A stretch of DNA of 64,000 nt from Mucilaginibacter flavus (GCF_030409315.1 NZ_JAUFPS010000095.1:1-64000), one strand, 5' to 3'. Counted from the stretch's first letter, positions 15,894 to 25,059 are shown. Program-made: numbers and translations. Notes: generated from the letters alone by a model not told the origin.

Positions 15894-17015
15894 TTAACTT
15901 CTGAATACGGCACCCGGCTCCAGCCTAATAATCCGGCGAATGGCGAAAAGGCTACCGAAAAAGGCGATGACCAGGGTAATTAATAAGAATGCAAATCGCA
16001 TCCATAAGGGATAACTAAATATTGTTCCCGTAGTAGCAATGCCCTTTCTGAAAATTTCGGTAACGATTGTCCCAATAACAAAACCGCTGCAGGCAATGAT
16101 CATGGCCTGTGTCAGGATCAAATTACGGATGTAGCTGTTTGTGGCGCCTATTGCTTTTAATGTTCCATAATCTTTAATCCGGTCGATTACAGATGAATAA
16201 AGGGTAAGACCAATGATGACAAATCCGATGATCAAGGCGAAAACAATAATGGTTCCGAAGGAAAAAGCAATACCCGATGTGGCCAAAACCGTAAAAATAG
16301 TTTCCTTTGTTAGTTCAGGCCCGCTCCAGGCATGGACACCAAAATAATGGTTATTGATCGTCCGAATGACATCCTGTTCATTTTGTTCATTATTCAATTG
16401 TACCAGAAAAGCACTTGCCTTATCTGTATTCATATTGGCAAGATATCTGGCTCGCTCAATGGTCGTAAAGGCATAAATCCCTCCGAAAGCGTCGACGCCT
16501 TTTGTTAAGCCCGCATTAAATACCTGTTTGCCGTTGATTTCAAAATACTCGCCGGGTGCCAGATTTCCTAAAGCATTGGAATTAAAATAGTCAGTAATGA
16601 TCGCACCGTCCCGAAACAGAACCTCTTTTTTTCCACTGAACATATCCCATGGCCCGCCGGCAAACTCCGGAACCTGTACACCAATCAATGTTAATCCGGC
16701 TGATGTTCCATTCCTGAATTTCGCGGAAACGCCTGCAGTTACTAAAGGAAAGACATGTGCGACCCCTTTTAGGCTTTGAAGCTCCGTTCCTATCCTGATA
16801 TCAATGGAACCAAGCGCGTTTACGTTTGTTGTTTTATCATCTACTACCCAGATATAAGACTGGTTATTTTTAACCAGTGCAGCCATCGAATTCGTTAGAA
16901 ACATAAAGATACCTGATTGCTGCCCGATCAGAAATACCGACATGACTGTTCCCATTAATGCGCCGAAGGATTTTGGTTTATCAAAAACGATAAACCGTAG
17001 TGCCGTTTTAATCAT
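15894..17015 (-). CDS. FtsX-like ABC transporter permease
   Basis: A 373-residue inner-membrane protein: one membrane segment near residues 18-40, a ~200-residue periplasmic domain, then three segments around 245-270, 295-315 and 335-360, the usual layout of FtsX/MacB/DevC-type permeases. The motif 'VIDRIKDYGTLKAIGATNSYIRNLIL' (about 275-300) is the family's cytoplasmic coupling region. Its start overlaps the end of the HlyD gene by 4 bases (ATGA type), and TolC follows 16 bases after its stop, so the genes are translationally linked. Confidence 0.93.
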   Translation of the reverse strand: MIKTALRFIVFDKPKSFGALMGTVMSVFLIGQQSGIFMFLTNSMAALVKNNQSYIWVVDDKTTNVNALGSIDIRIGTELQSLKGVAHVFPLVTAGVSAKFRNGTSAGLTLIGVQVPEFAGGPWDMFSGKKEVLFRDGAIITDYFNSNALGNLAPGEYFEINGKQVFNAGLTKGVDAFGGIYAFTTIERARYLANMNTDKASAFLVQLNNEQNEQDVIRTINNHYFGVHAWSGPELTKETIFTVLATSGIAFSFGTIIVFALIIGFVIIGLTLYSSVIDRIKDYGTLKAIGATNSYIRNLILTQAMIIACSGFVIGTIVTEIFRKGIATTGTIFSYPLWMRFAFLLITLVIAFFGSLFAIRRIIRLEPGAVFRS

Positions 17016-17968
17016 TTTCCGCCCTTAATATTGATCACACATTCAATACGGCTGCCGATAAGCAGATAGTTATCTCGATCCAGCAAAACCCTAACCTCTC
17101 GTACCCGGCGGTCTTCCATGTTCGCTGCATTATCAGAAAACAATGATTTCTTTTTAAGATAGGAAGACACTAAGTAAACTTTTCCCGTAGCAAGCGTATC
17201 CGATTCGCCTTGTGGCCTGATAACCGCTGTCATCCCGTTTTTAATTTTACGCGCATACAACTCATCCACCTCTATGATAGCGGTCAAATTTCCGGCCGGC
17301 GCAAAATCACCGACAGATTGATTGGCATTGATATAATTTCCAGTCCGGATATCGAGCGATAATATTACTCCGTCGTAAGGGGCACGAATCGATTTTTGTG
17401 CAACCAAAGTTTTGGCATAAGCTACGTCGGCTTCTAATTCAGCTAACCGGGCAGCAGATTGGTTTACAATAGCAGATGCTGCGCTAACATCCTTGCTACC
17501 GGACTCAGCTGCAAACCGGCTATCATCAAGTGCCTGACGGGTTACTGCTCCGGCCGTAAACAGGTCTGCATTGCGATTATAATTTAGCGTGAAATTTTCT
17601 GATTTTACAGTGATTGAAGCCAGTTGTGCTTTATTAGTTTTAATCACAGCTACTTGCGTTGCCAGCTTTGATTGCGCCTGCTTAAGTTGTGCCTCCTCAA
17701 TTATGCTATTCAGGGAGGCGATAAGTTCTCCTTTTCGTACGGTATCACCCATCTCATGATAGACGTACTGAACAGAACCGGCAGTCTGCGCAAACAATGC
17801 GACGATTTTTTTCTCCGGTTGTATCTCCCCAAGCGCAATGACATGATCATTAAGTGGTGAAGATTTCTTGCCAGATGGAATAGTCTTTATAACCTCTTTA
17901 TTGTTATCGCTACAACCATTCAGCAGTATGACCGAAATCAGTGAGAGAATTGAAATTATCTTTTTCAT
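17012..17968 (-). CDS. HlyD-family periplasmic adaptor lipoprotein
   Basis: A 318-residue membrane-fusion protein with lipobox ILLNGC (Cys19). It shows a split biotinyl-lipoyl domain ('VHEMGDTVRKGELIASLNS'-like region about residues 70-95 and 'SIRAPYDGVILSLDIRTGNYI' about 195-215), a helical hairpin between them (about 95-190) and a C-terminal beta-barrel. It links the inner-membrane permease to TolC. ATP-binding, adaptor, permease and outer-membrane genes are all contiguous in the order ATPase, adaptor, permease, TolC. Confidence 0.93.
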   Translation of the reverse strand: MKKIISILSLISVILLNGCSDNNKEVIKTIPSGKKSSPLNDHVIALGEIQPEKKIVALFAQTAGSVQYVYHEMGDTVRKGELIASLNSIIEEAQLKQAQSKLATQVAVIKTNKAQLASITVKSENFTLNYNRNADLFTAGAVTRQALDDSRFAAESGSKDVSAASAIVNQSAARLAELEADVAYAKTLVAQKSIRAPYDGVILSLDIRTGNYINANQSVGDFAPAGNLTAIIEVDELYARKIKNGMTAVIRPQGESDTLATGKVYLVSSYLKKKSLFSDNAANMEDRRVREVRVLLDRDNYLLIGSRIECVINIKGGK

Positions 17969-17971
17969 TTT

Positions 17972-18655
17972 TTATTGCTCAAAATCCAAGGTTTCTGTAA
18001 CAACGCCATTATTTACTTCAATTATCCGGTGGGCATATTCCTTTAATCTCGGATCATGGGTTACTACAGCGACCGCTTTACCGCGTTCAGCAAGGGAACG
18101 CAATTCTGTCATTACTATACGCAAAGCATCTTTGTCCAGCGATGCAGTCGGTTCATCGCAAAGAATAAGTTTAGGATCTGTCACCAGCGCACGCGCTATG
18201 GCGATACGCTGTTGCTGGCCTCCTGAAAGTTGCTTCGGCAAATTGTTTTTTCGGTCAAGCATTCCAACAAGCGTCAACGCCTGCTCCACTTTTACTAAAG
18301 AAGATTTTTTATCATGGCCCATTAATTGTAACGGCATCAAAACATTTTGCTGCGCATTAAGCGGCGCAAGGAGGTTGAAATTCTGAAATATGAATCCGAT
18401 AGTATTCAAACGGAGTGCCGAAAGCTGTTTTTGGCCCATTTCGTTTACAAAATTACCGTCCACCCAAAGTTTCCCTTCTGAAGGATAGATTACGCATCCC
18501 AGCAAGGATAATAGTGTAGTCTTGCCGGAGCCAGAGGGGCCGATGATCAGCATCAGTTCACCTTCTCGTACCTCCAAATCTGTTGGCTGAAGTGCAATCA
18601 ATGTCTGATCACCTATGCTATATGCTTTAGAAACCTTTTCAAGCTTTGCAATCAT
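17972..18655 (-). CDS. ABC transporter ATP-binding protein (LolD/MacB type)
   Basis: A 227-residue ATPase with Walker A GPSGSGKTTLL (about residue 39), Q-loop 'FIFQNFNLLAPL', signature LSGGQQQRIAIARAL (about 144) and Walker B LILCDEPTASLD (about 162), followed by the switch histidine 'VVTHDPR'. The size and 'FIFQNFNLLAPLNAQQNVLMPL' are typical of the LolD/MacB/DevA class, which drive periplasmic extrusion rather than classic import. Encoded 3 bases before the HlyD gene. Confidence 0.95.
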   Translation of the reverse strand: MIAKLEKVSKAYSIGDQTLIALQPTDLEVREGELMLIIGPSGSGKTTLLSLLGCVIYPSEGKLWVDGNFVNEMGQKQLSALRLNTIGFIFQNFNLLAPLNAQQNVLMPLQLMGHDKKSSLVKVEQALTLVGMLDRKNNLPKQLSGGQQQRIAIARALVTDPKLILCDEPTASLDKDALRIVMTELRSLAERGKAVAVVTHDPRLKEYAHRIIEVNNGVVTETLDFEQ

Positions 18656-18717
18656 CGAAATTCTGTTACTAAATCACTCTTTAAATTTTTAACAATGACT
18701 ATATGTAATATCCGTTT

Positions 18718-21090
18718 TTACAGTGCCACAATAATTCCTAAAGAAGGCAGGATATTGCCCCCGGTATTTTTAAGGAACTTGGTTTTGAATCTCGAAGGGT
18801 CCCCGGGAAGCGGCTGAAGATTACCATTTGTATCACGATCGGGAACTAGGTTATCCTGCAACTGGTACTGATTATTACTTAAATTTTGAATATCCAGGTA
18901 AAGGTTCAGCGTATATTTTTTGAAATAGTATTTTTTATCCACTCGTATATCAGCCTGGTAAAAGCTGGTTAGTGTTTTACTATTCAACAGGTTATAATCC
19001 GGTATGGCCCGCGGCTCCAGGTTGTAATTACTGATCAACGAAGATGCCGCAAGATTATCAGGGGTATAAGGGCTGCCTCCTGTTAAGCGCAATTTTGCGC
19101 CAACCTCCCAGTTCCTTTTCAATATCTTCCCTGCGGTCATACTCAAAATATAACGGTTGTTCCAGGATGACTGCACATAATTTCCGTTTTTATCCTGAAA
19201 CTCGCTTCTGAAAAGGGTTAAAGCAAAAAGTCCGTAAAATCCTTTGTTTAACCTTTGCTGGGCGAATAGTTCGACGCCGTAGCTCCTGCCGTCTCCCAAT
19301 TTCACAACCGGCTGGTTACCAACCACACCGAAATCAGCGCCAAGGTTAGCCAGTGGTATCGTATCACCCAGAATTCTTTCAAGTGGGTATTTCTGGTAGT
19401 ACTTGTAAAAACCTTCGAGGGTGAATCGTGTGTTTTTAAGCGTCCTGTATTCCAAACCCAATACGACTTGCTTGGATGAAATGTATTCTACTTTTTGATT
19501 AACCAATACGCCTGTACTGTCACGGTATCCAAGAACGGTATAGGAAGGAAGCTGGTAATAAATTCCTGTATTAAAATTTATACTCAGTTGGTTAGTCAAA
19601 TTATAGGCTGCCGAAAATCTGGGAGAAAATGTTTTCAACGGGTCATTCATGTGGGCGGTATAGGTGTTCCCGTCTGCCCTCAAGCCGGCTGAAAGACTTA
19701 GTTTTTCATCAAAATAGGATTTGCTGAGCTGCCCGAAGAAGTTATATCGTACAAAATTAAGTTTAGATGCATATATGTTACTTCCGAAAGGAAGCAGGTT
19801 AAACGTATTGGTACTATAATTAGAAGTTTCCGCGCCCACGCCTAAGTTTAGCCGGTAACCGTTTGTGCTGGATATATTTTCAAATCGTACTTTGTTTTCT
19901 GCTTCTATCGAGGAATAATCAAGGGATCTGCCTTTAGCCGGGTCGTTATCAATATTCTTGTAAGCGTGGTTATCGAGGTAATTACGGCTTAATACGAGCA
20001 AGGAATAACCATTAGACCGGTAATGTTTATAGGTGGCACCAAAAGTATAATCATTTTGTGAATTGATAGGTATGGTCTGCAATTCGTACCGGTTTTCTTC
20101 AGTTGTACCGGCAGCATAATTAAGATTGAAACGATCCAATGCGCCTACACCAATAAAAGTCAGTTCGTTCTTCGCGTCAAATTTAGTCTTCAATTTAAAT
20201 TGAAAATCCTGGTAGGAAGGTAAAACTGGAAGGCCGATCAGTTTGAAAAAGTCCTGTATATAAGAATAACGATAAGAGGATATAAAGGTCGTCTTGTTTC
20301 CTATAGGAGTTTCAAAAGTAGCGGCCAGATCGCTTGAACCGAGGGTAAAGGTTTCATGGTTTTTATCGGTTGGTCCGTCTTTCAGCTTGAATTCGAACAC
20401 AGAACTCAATGCATTTCCCCGGTCAGCCGGAAAAGCGCCGGAGTAAAAATCCACCTCTTTGATGAAATCGATGTTGATCAGCCCGGCCGGTCCGCCTGAT
20501 GCACCTTGTGTTGCGAAGTGGTTGATGTTAGGGATTTCAATCCCGTCAATATAAAACCTGTTTTCATTTGGCGAACCGCCCCTTATAATAATATCGTTTC
20601 TAAATCCCACAGGCGCGGATACTCCAGGTAGTGATTGGATCGCCCTTGAAATATCACGGTTACCACCAGGATTTCGTTTGATCTCCGTGGAACCTATAGT
20701 GTGAAGCGAAACTGGACTTTCAAGCGTTTTATCCCGCTGTGAGGACGCTGAAATCCTTACTTCCCCCAGTTGCTTATTATCGTCTTCCAGTGCGATATCA
20801 TTAACAGCAGCTGTGGCATTGGTTACCTGTAAATCGTAAGTGATCTTCTTAACGTAGCCCACAAGGGAAAATTCTAAATTGTAAAATCCGGTTTTCAAAC
20901 CTTTGATTTGATAATTACCGGTAGAATCGGTTGTTGTGCCGGTCGTTGTGCCGGAAACCAGCACCGTCACCCCACTCAAAGCTTTATTAGTTAACAAATT
21001 GGTCACTCTTCCGGTGATGACACCATTTTGGGCTTTTAAAATGAATGATATTATGCCAAAGCATAAGGTAAAGAAGATTTTTTTTGTCAT
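18718..21090 (-). CDS. TonB-dependent outer-membrane receptor
   Basis: A 790-residue protein: signal peptide (ends ISFILKAQ), carboxypeptidase-regulatory-like domain (about 22-105, 'GVITGRVTNLLTNKALSGVTVLVSGTTTG'), plug domain (about 125-225, with 'QSLPGVSAPVGFRNDIIIRGG' and 'RFYIDGIEIPNINHFAT') and a beta-barrel to the C-terminus. Not SusC-like: the SusC plug signature is absent and no SusD follows. It is the first gene of the efflux run (62 bp before the ATPase), so uptake or surface binding may be coupled to export of a related compound. Divergent from the carotenoid operon. Confidence 0.93.
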   Translation of the reverse strand: MTKKIFFTLCFGIISFILKAQNGVITGRVTNLLTNKALSGVTVLVSGTTTGTTTDSTGNYQIKGLKTGFYNLEFSLVGYVKKITYDLQVTNATAAVNDIALEDDNKQLGEVRISASSQRDKTLESPVSLHTIGSTEIKRNPGGNRDISRAIQSLPGVSAPVGFRNDIIIRGGSPNENRFYIDGIEIPNINHFATQGASGGPAGLINIDFIKEVDFYSGAFPADRGNALSSVFEFKLKDGPTDKNHETFTLGSSDLAATFETPIGNKTTFISSYRYSYIQDFFKLIGLPVLPSYQDFQFKLKTKFDAKNELTFIGVGALDRFNLNYAAGTTEENRYELQTIPINSQNDYTFGATYKHYRSNGYSLLVLSRNYLDNHAYKNIDNDPAKGRSLDYSSIEAENKVRFENISSTNGYRLNLGVGAETSNYSTNTFNLLPFGSNIYASKLNFVRYNFFGQLSKSYFDEKLSLSAGLRADGNTYTAHMNDPLKTFSPRFSAAYNLTNQLSINFNTGIYYQLPSYTVLGYRDSTGVLVNQKVEYISSKQVVLGLEYRTLKNTRFTLEGFYKYYQKYPLERILGDTIPLANLGADFGVVGNQPVVKLGDGRSYGVELFAQQRLNKGFYGLFALTLFRSEFQDKNGNYVQSSWNNRYILSMTAGKILKRNWEVGAKLRLTGGSPYTPDNLAASSLISNYNLEPRAIPDYNLLNSKTLTSFYQADIRVDKKYYFKKYTLNLYLDIQNLSNNQYQLQDNLVPDRDTNGNLQPLPGDPSRFKTKFLKNTGGNILPSLGIIVAL

Positions 21091-21180
21091 GACCTAATAG
21101 TTGATTTTATATGCCCGGGCCGTTTGATATCGTTTAGAGGCCTGTTAATTGTTGCAAAGGTATAATCCTAAATCAATTTT

Positions 21181-21238
21181 TATACTAAATTATATAAAAT
21201 TTAATTTAATTATACTTTTTAGTAGTATACTTGCGTTC
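21181..21238 (+). promoter_or_regulatory. carotenoid operon promoter region with dyad
   Basis: A very AT-rich stretch just before crtI. TATACTTTTTAGTA (21211-21224) contains the dyad TACT-TTTT-AGTA and recurs identically upstream of the fasciclin gene at 45015. It is followed after one base by TATACTTG (21226-21233), one mismatch from the -7 consensus TAnnTTTG. A second, looser copy (ATACTAAATTATAT) starts at 21182. The arrangement suits a regulator binding next to the -7 box; the MarR protein at the end of the operon is one candidate. Confidence 0.55.
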
Positions 21239-21261
21239 ATTTTTCATCTTTTAATCATTGA

Positions 21262-22764
21262 ATGGATAACGAACCACGAATAGCTGTTATAGGTTCCGGC
21301 TTCGCCGGATTGAGTTCCGCCTGCTATCTTGCCCAGGAAGGATTTCGTGTTGATGTTTATGAAAAGAATGAGACTGGTGGCGGGCGGGCACGTAAGCTGG
21401 TGACAGATAACGGCTATACTTTTGATATGGGTCCAAGCTGGTATTGGATGCCTGATGTTTTTGAAAAATTCTTTTCTGACTTCGGTTATACCACAGCTCA
21501 TTTTTTTGAACTAACACAGCTTGATCCGGGATTTTCAGTCGTTTTTGGAAAAAATGAGGTTATTGATGTACCTGCAGACTACCAACTACTTGCTGATTTA
21601 TTTGAATCAATAGAACCGGGATCTGGTTCCCGCCTAGATAGTTTTATGGCCGGGGCAGAATTTAAATATAAGACAGGTATGGAAAAACTGGTTTACAAAC
21701 CAGGACTTTCCCTTCTTGAATTCGCAGATGCAGATCTTATCCGCGGCTTGTTCAAACTTCAGGTATTTAGTTCCTTCAGCAAACATGTGAGAAAATATTT
21801 CTCCGATCCCCGCCTTATCAGCTTGATGGAATTTCCCGTTTTGTTCCTGGGCGCTACCCCACAGGATACGCCGGCATTGTACAGCCTGATGAATTATGCC
21901 GGATTGAAGCTTGGGACATGGTATCCGCAGGGGGGCTTTGACTCGGTAATCTCAGGGATGAAAACTGTTGCTGAACGCCTCGGTGTGAAATTTCATTACC
22001 ATGAGGCTGTCGAAAAAATTGAGACAAATAATGACATCGTTTCAGGTATTATTACGAAAACCGGTTCAAAAGCTATTGACGGCCTGATTGCAGCTGCTGA
22101 CTACCACCACGTCGAAAATAGGCTGCTGAAAAAATCTGAAAGAAATTACGATGATGAATATTGGGATGATCGGATAATGGCTCCCTCTTGTTTGATTTTT
22201 TACCTGGGCGTTTCAAAAAAAGTCGCCCGGCTTGGGCATCATACACTATTCTTTGATGCGGATCTAAACCAGCATGCAAACGATATCTTTAAAACCCCAC
22301 GCTGGCCAGCTGATCCCTTATTCTATGTGTGCTGTCCATCCAAAACAGATGATTCTGTGGCACCTAAGGGGCATGAAAACTTGTTTATTCTAATGCCGCT
22401 CGCCCCTGACAGTGCCGACAGTGAAGTCCTACGTGAGTTGTATTTTGATATTATCATGGAGCGACTGGAAAATTATTGTGGTACTGCAATAAGAAAAGCG
22501 GTCGATTACAAAAGAAGTTATTGTGTCTCAGATTTCATATCCGATTATAACTCTTACAAAGGGAACGCCTACGGATTAGCGAATACGCTAATGCAAACGG
22601 CAAATTTAAAACCCTCTATAAAGAATCACCAGCTTAAAAATATGTTTTACTCCGGGCAGCTAACTGTACCCGGGCCAGGTGTACCACCTGGGATCATTTC
22701 CGGGAAGATTGCGGCACAACAATTAACAAAATATTTTCACCATTCTCATGAAAGAGCGATTTGA
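21262..22764 (+). CDS. crtI: phytoene desaturase CrtI
   Basis: A 500-residue FAD enzyme that converts phytoene to lycopene. The N-terminal dinucleotide-binding motif 'IAVIGSGFAGLSSACYLAQ' (residues ~8-26) with 'VYEKNETGGGRARKL' and the C-terminal CrtI signature 'GQLTVPGPGVPPGIISGKIAAQQL' (about 468-491) are both present. Length is normal for the family. First gene of the carotenoid operon; its end overlaps crtB by 17 bases. Whether the product is lycopene or a less desaturated carotene cannot be read from sequence, but the downstream lycopene cyclase argues for lycopene. Confidence 0.96.
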   Translation: MDNEPRIAVIGSGFAGLSSACYLAQEGFRVDVYEKNETGGGRARKLVTDNGYTFDMGPSWYWMPDVFEKFFSDFGYTTAHFFELTQLDPGFSVVFGKNEVIDVPADYQLLADLFESIEPGSGSRLDSFMAGAEFKYKTGMEKLVYKPGLSLLEFADADLIRGLFKLQVFSSFSKHVRKYFSDPRLISLMEFPVLFLGATPQDTPALYSLMNYAGLKLGTWYPQGGFDSVISGMKTVAERLGVKFHYHEAVEKIETNNDIVSGIITKTGSKAIDGLIAAADYHHVENRLLKKSERNYDDEYWDDRIMAPSCLIFYLGVSKKVARLGHHTLFFDADLNQHANDIFKTPRWPADPLFYVCCPSKTDDSVAPKGHENLFILMPLAPDSADSEVLRELYFDIIMERLENYCGTAIRKAVDYKRSYCVSDFISDYNSYKGNAYGLANTLMQTANLKPSIKNHQLKNMFYSGQLTVPGPGVPPGIISGKIAAQQLTKYFHHSHERAI

Positions 22765-23584
22765 TATTTTATCAGCCCTTTGTAGTAAAGCCACCACCAA
22801 ACTTTACAGTACCAGTTTTTCACTGGGCATATATTACCTCGGGGTTGAACTTCGCCAACCTATTTACAATATTTATGGATTCGTCCGGTTGGCAGACGAG
22901 ATCGTTGACAGTTTTCACGACTATGACAAATCCCTGCTTCTTGCCGAATTCAGGCAAGACACCTTTACAGCCATTGAGCGTGGAATCAGCGTTAATCCGA
23001 TTTTGAATGCTTTTCAACGAACAGTCAATGAGTATGGGATCAAACATGAACTGATAAACCTGTTTTTAAAAAGCATGGAGATGGACCTAAAGCTTCAGGT
23101 ATATACGACCGATAAATATGACGAGTATATTTTAGGTTCGGCTCAAGTCGTCGGCTTAATGTGCCTGCAGGTTTTTACAGGGGGTAATGAACAGGAGTAT
23201 GATCGATTAAAAGAATCCGCCATGTTGCTAGGGTCGGCATTTCAAAAAGTAAATTTCCTGCGCGATCTGCGGGCTGACTACATGGATTTGAGCCGTTCTT
23301 ACTTTCCACAGGTTGATCTGGCCAATTTCACCAACAGGGATAAATTTTTGATCGAACAGGAAATTAAAAACGAATTCAGAGGTGCACTAAAAGGGATCAG
23401 GGAACTTCCGCGTTCTTCTAAAAAGGGTGTATACCTTGCTTATGTTTACTATAATAAGCTTTTTTTAAAAATCACTTATCAATCCGCAGAAAAAGTGATG
23501 TCGGAAAGGATCAGGGTTTCCAATAGCAGAAAATTCCTGCTCATGTTCGATTCATTGATCCGTTATAAACTAAATGTATTATGA
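22748..23584 (+). CDS. crtB: phytoene synthase CrtB
   Basis: A 278-residue squalene/phytoene synthase that joins two GGPP molecules. The first Asp-rich motif 'FVRLADEIVDSFHD' (about residues 44-57) and the second, 'FLRDLRADYMDLSRSYFP' (about 172-189), are intact and carry the magnesium-binding aspartates. It starts inside the end of crtI and its stop overlaps the start of the next gene by 4 bases (ATGA), indicating translational coupling. Confidence 0.96.
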   Translation: MKERFDILSALCSKATTKLYSTSFSLGIYYLGVELRQPIYNIYGFVRLADEIVDSFHDYDKSLLLAEFRQDTFTAIERGISVNPILNAFQRTVNEYGIKHELINLFLKSMEMDLKLQVYTTDKYDEYILGSAQVVGLMCLQVFTGGNEQEYDRLKESAMLLGSAFQKVNFLRDLRADYMDLSRSYFPQVDLANFTNRDKFLIEQEIKNEFRGALKGIRELPRSSKKGVYLAYVYYNKLFLKITYQSAEKVMSERIRVSNSRKFLLMFDSLIRYKLNVL

Positions 23585-24057
23585 AAATATTAATGTTATT
23601 AACCATCCTTTTGAAGCCATTTATGCAGCAAAACAGGCCGGACCCAATTGAATTAAGACATGTTTATCTGCAGGCTGTTCTCCACGAGTCGAGCTCAAAA
23701 GATCTTGCAAAACTTTCTGAGCAGGTAAATGCCGGAGATGATCCGGTTCTGGTTTGTTATAAAGGTGTTTCGATGATGATTGCAGCGAAATATGGGAGCA
23801 ATCCTTTCGCAAAATTAAAGAAGTTCAATGCCGGTAAAGCTTTAATGGACGGTGCGATAGCCAGGGATAATGATAATGTGGAAATGAGGTATCTACGGTA
23901 TGCTATACAGAAAAGTGCGCCTGAATTCCTTGGATATCACAAAAATTTGTCAGCAGACGAGTATTTTTTAAATAGCCGGCTTTCAACCATAAAAGACAAC
24001 GAATTGAAAGGCCTGATTTTACAAGTTTTATCCAAGCCTATTGCAAATAAAAAATAA
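23581..24057 (+). CDS. unknown protein embedded in the carotenoid operon
   Basis: A 158-residue protein between crtB and idi. A short hydrophobic N-terminus (MKILMLLTILLKPFM) may be a signal or anchor. The rest is helical and TPR-like in feel: 'LRHVYLQAVLHESSSKDLAKLSEQ', then 'AGKALMDGAIARDNDNVEMRYLRYAIQKSAPEFLGY'. No catalytic motif is visible. It overlaps crtB by 4 bases and its stop is one base before the chosen idi start, so it is firmly part of the operon. A structural or regulatory role in carotenoid synthesis is possible, but I do not recognise the family. Confidence 0.8.
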   Translation: MKILMLLTILLKPFMQQNRPDPIELRHVYLQAVLHESSSKDLAKLSEQVNAGDDPVLVCYKGVSMMIAAKYGSNPFAKLKKFNAGKALMDGAIARDNDNVEMRYLRYAIQKSAPEFLGYHKNLSADEYFLNSRLSTIKDNELKGLILQVLSKPIANKK

Positions 24058-24058
24058 G

Positions 24059-24589
24059 GTGAAAGAAGAACAGGTCATACTTGTAGATCAGCATGATAAA
24101 ATGATAGGTATCACGGGTAAATTGGAAGCCCATGTTCTTGGCAAACTCCATAGGGCTTTTTCCATATTTATTTTTAACTCAAGGGGAGAGTTGTTGTTAC
24201 AGCAACGGGCCTTTCAAAAATATCATTCCGGCGGCAAGTGGACGAATACCTGTTGCAGTCATCCGCGACCTGGAGAAAATATATTAGATGCTGCAAACCG
24301 TCGTTTGAAAGAAGAAATGGGATTTACCTGTAAAGTTGAGTCGGTGTTTACCTTTTGCTATTATGCAGATATGGATAATGACCTTATAGAAAATGAATTC
24401 GACCACGTTCTATTTGGAATTAGTGATCAGTTGCCCTTGCCATTCAGTGAGGAGGTAGCCGGATTTAAATATATTTCAATGGATGAGTTGGCCATGGAAA
24501 TACAACTTCATCCACAAATATTTACAGAATGGTTAAAGGAGTGCTTTGGCCGGGTACTATCTCACCACCATAAAATATTTCAACTATGA
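24059..24589 (+). CDS. idi: isopentenyl-diphosphate delta-isomerase (type I)
   Basis: About 177 residues with the Nudix-type fold of type I IDI, which interconverts IPP and DMAPP. Family marks: 'HRAFSIFIFNSRGELLLQQRA', the active-site cysteine segment 'KWTNTCCSHPRPGE', the Nudix-like 'NRRLKEEMGF' and 'ENEFDHVLFG' with the metal-binding glutamates. The start is taken as GTG 24059 (VKEEQVILVDQHD) because it directly follows the upstream stop and matches family N-termini; an in-frame TTG at 24041 is the alternative. It supplies precursors for crtB. It overlaps crtZ by 4 bases. Confidence 0.93.
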   Translation: MKEEQVILVDQHDKMIGITGKLEAHVLGKLHRAFSIFIFNSRGELLLQQRAFQKYHSGGKWTNTCCSHPRPGENILDAANRRLKEEMGFTCKVESVFTFCYYADMDNDLIENEFDHVLFGISDQLPLPFSEEVAGFKYISMDELAMEIQLHPQIFTEWLKECFGRVLSHHHKIFQL

Positions 24590-25059
24590 TTCACGAAATA
24601 TTCAAATATCTGATTGTTCTATTAAGCTTCTTAGGTATGGAGGGCGTTGCCTGGTTTACCCATAAATATATTATGCATGGTGTTTTATGGTCATTGCATA
24701 GCGACCACCATAAAAAAGAACAACCCGGCTATCTGGAAAAAAATGATTGGTTCTTCTTAATATTTGCCATACCCGGAATATCATTTTTGGCCATTGGAAC
24801 CTATGGCGGTATTACTCCATTTGCCTGGATCGGAACGGGAATCACCCTCTATGGAGCCTGCTACTTCTTCGTACACGACATCTTTATACACCAAAGGCTC
24901 AAGTTTCTAAGAAACTCTGAAAACCGATATTTAAAAGCAATCAGGCGTGCCCACAAAATGCATCATAAGCATACCGGCAAAGAATTTGGCGAATGCTTCG
25001 GGATGCTTTGGGTGCCTTTCAAATACTTTCGTGAGAATAACAAAAGTAAATCTGCATGA
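24586..25059 (+). CDS. crtZ: beta-carotene hydroxylase (CrtZ-like)
   Basis: A 157-residue membrane protein of the fatty acid hydroxylase superfamily. The histidine clusters HKYIMHG (about 27), HSDHHKKEQ (about 38), HDIFIHQR (about 100) and HKMHHKHTGKEFGECFGMLWVPFKYF (about 125) match non-heme di-iron CrtZ enzymes. It hydroxylates the beta-ionone rings, turning beta-carotene into zeaxanthin. Four hydrophobic stretches are visible. Coupled to idi upstream and the cyclase downstream by 4-base overlaps. Confidence 0.94.
   Translation: MIHEIFKYLIVLLSFLGMEGVAWFTHKYIMHGVLWSLHSDHHKKEQPGYLEKNDWFFLIFAIPGISFLAIGTYGGITPFAWIGTGITLYGACYFFVHDIFIHQRLKFLRNSENRYLKAIRRAHKMHHKHTGKEFGECFGMLWVPFKYFRENNKSKSA

Noticed and set aside
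23581-24057. Idea that the gene between crtB and idi is a crtE-like prenyl synthase
   Set aside because: It lacks both Asp-rich motifs of prenyl synthases and is only half their length.
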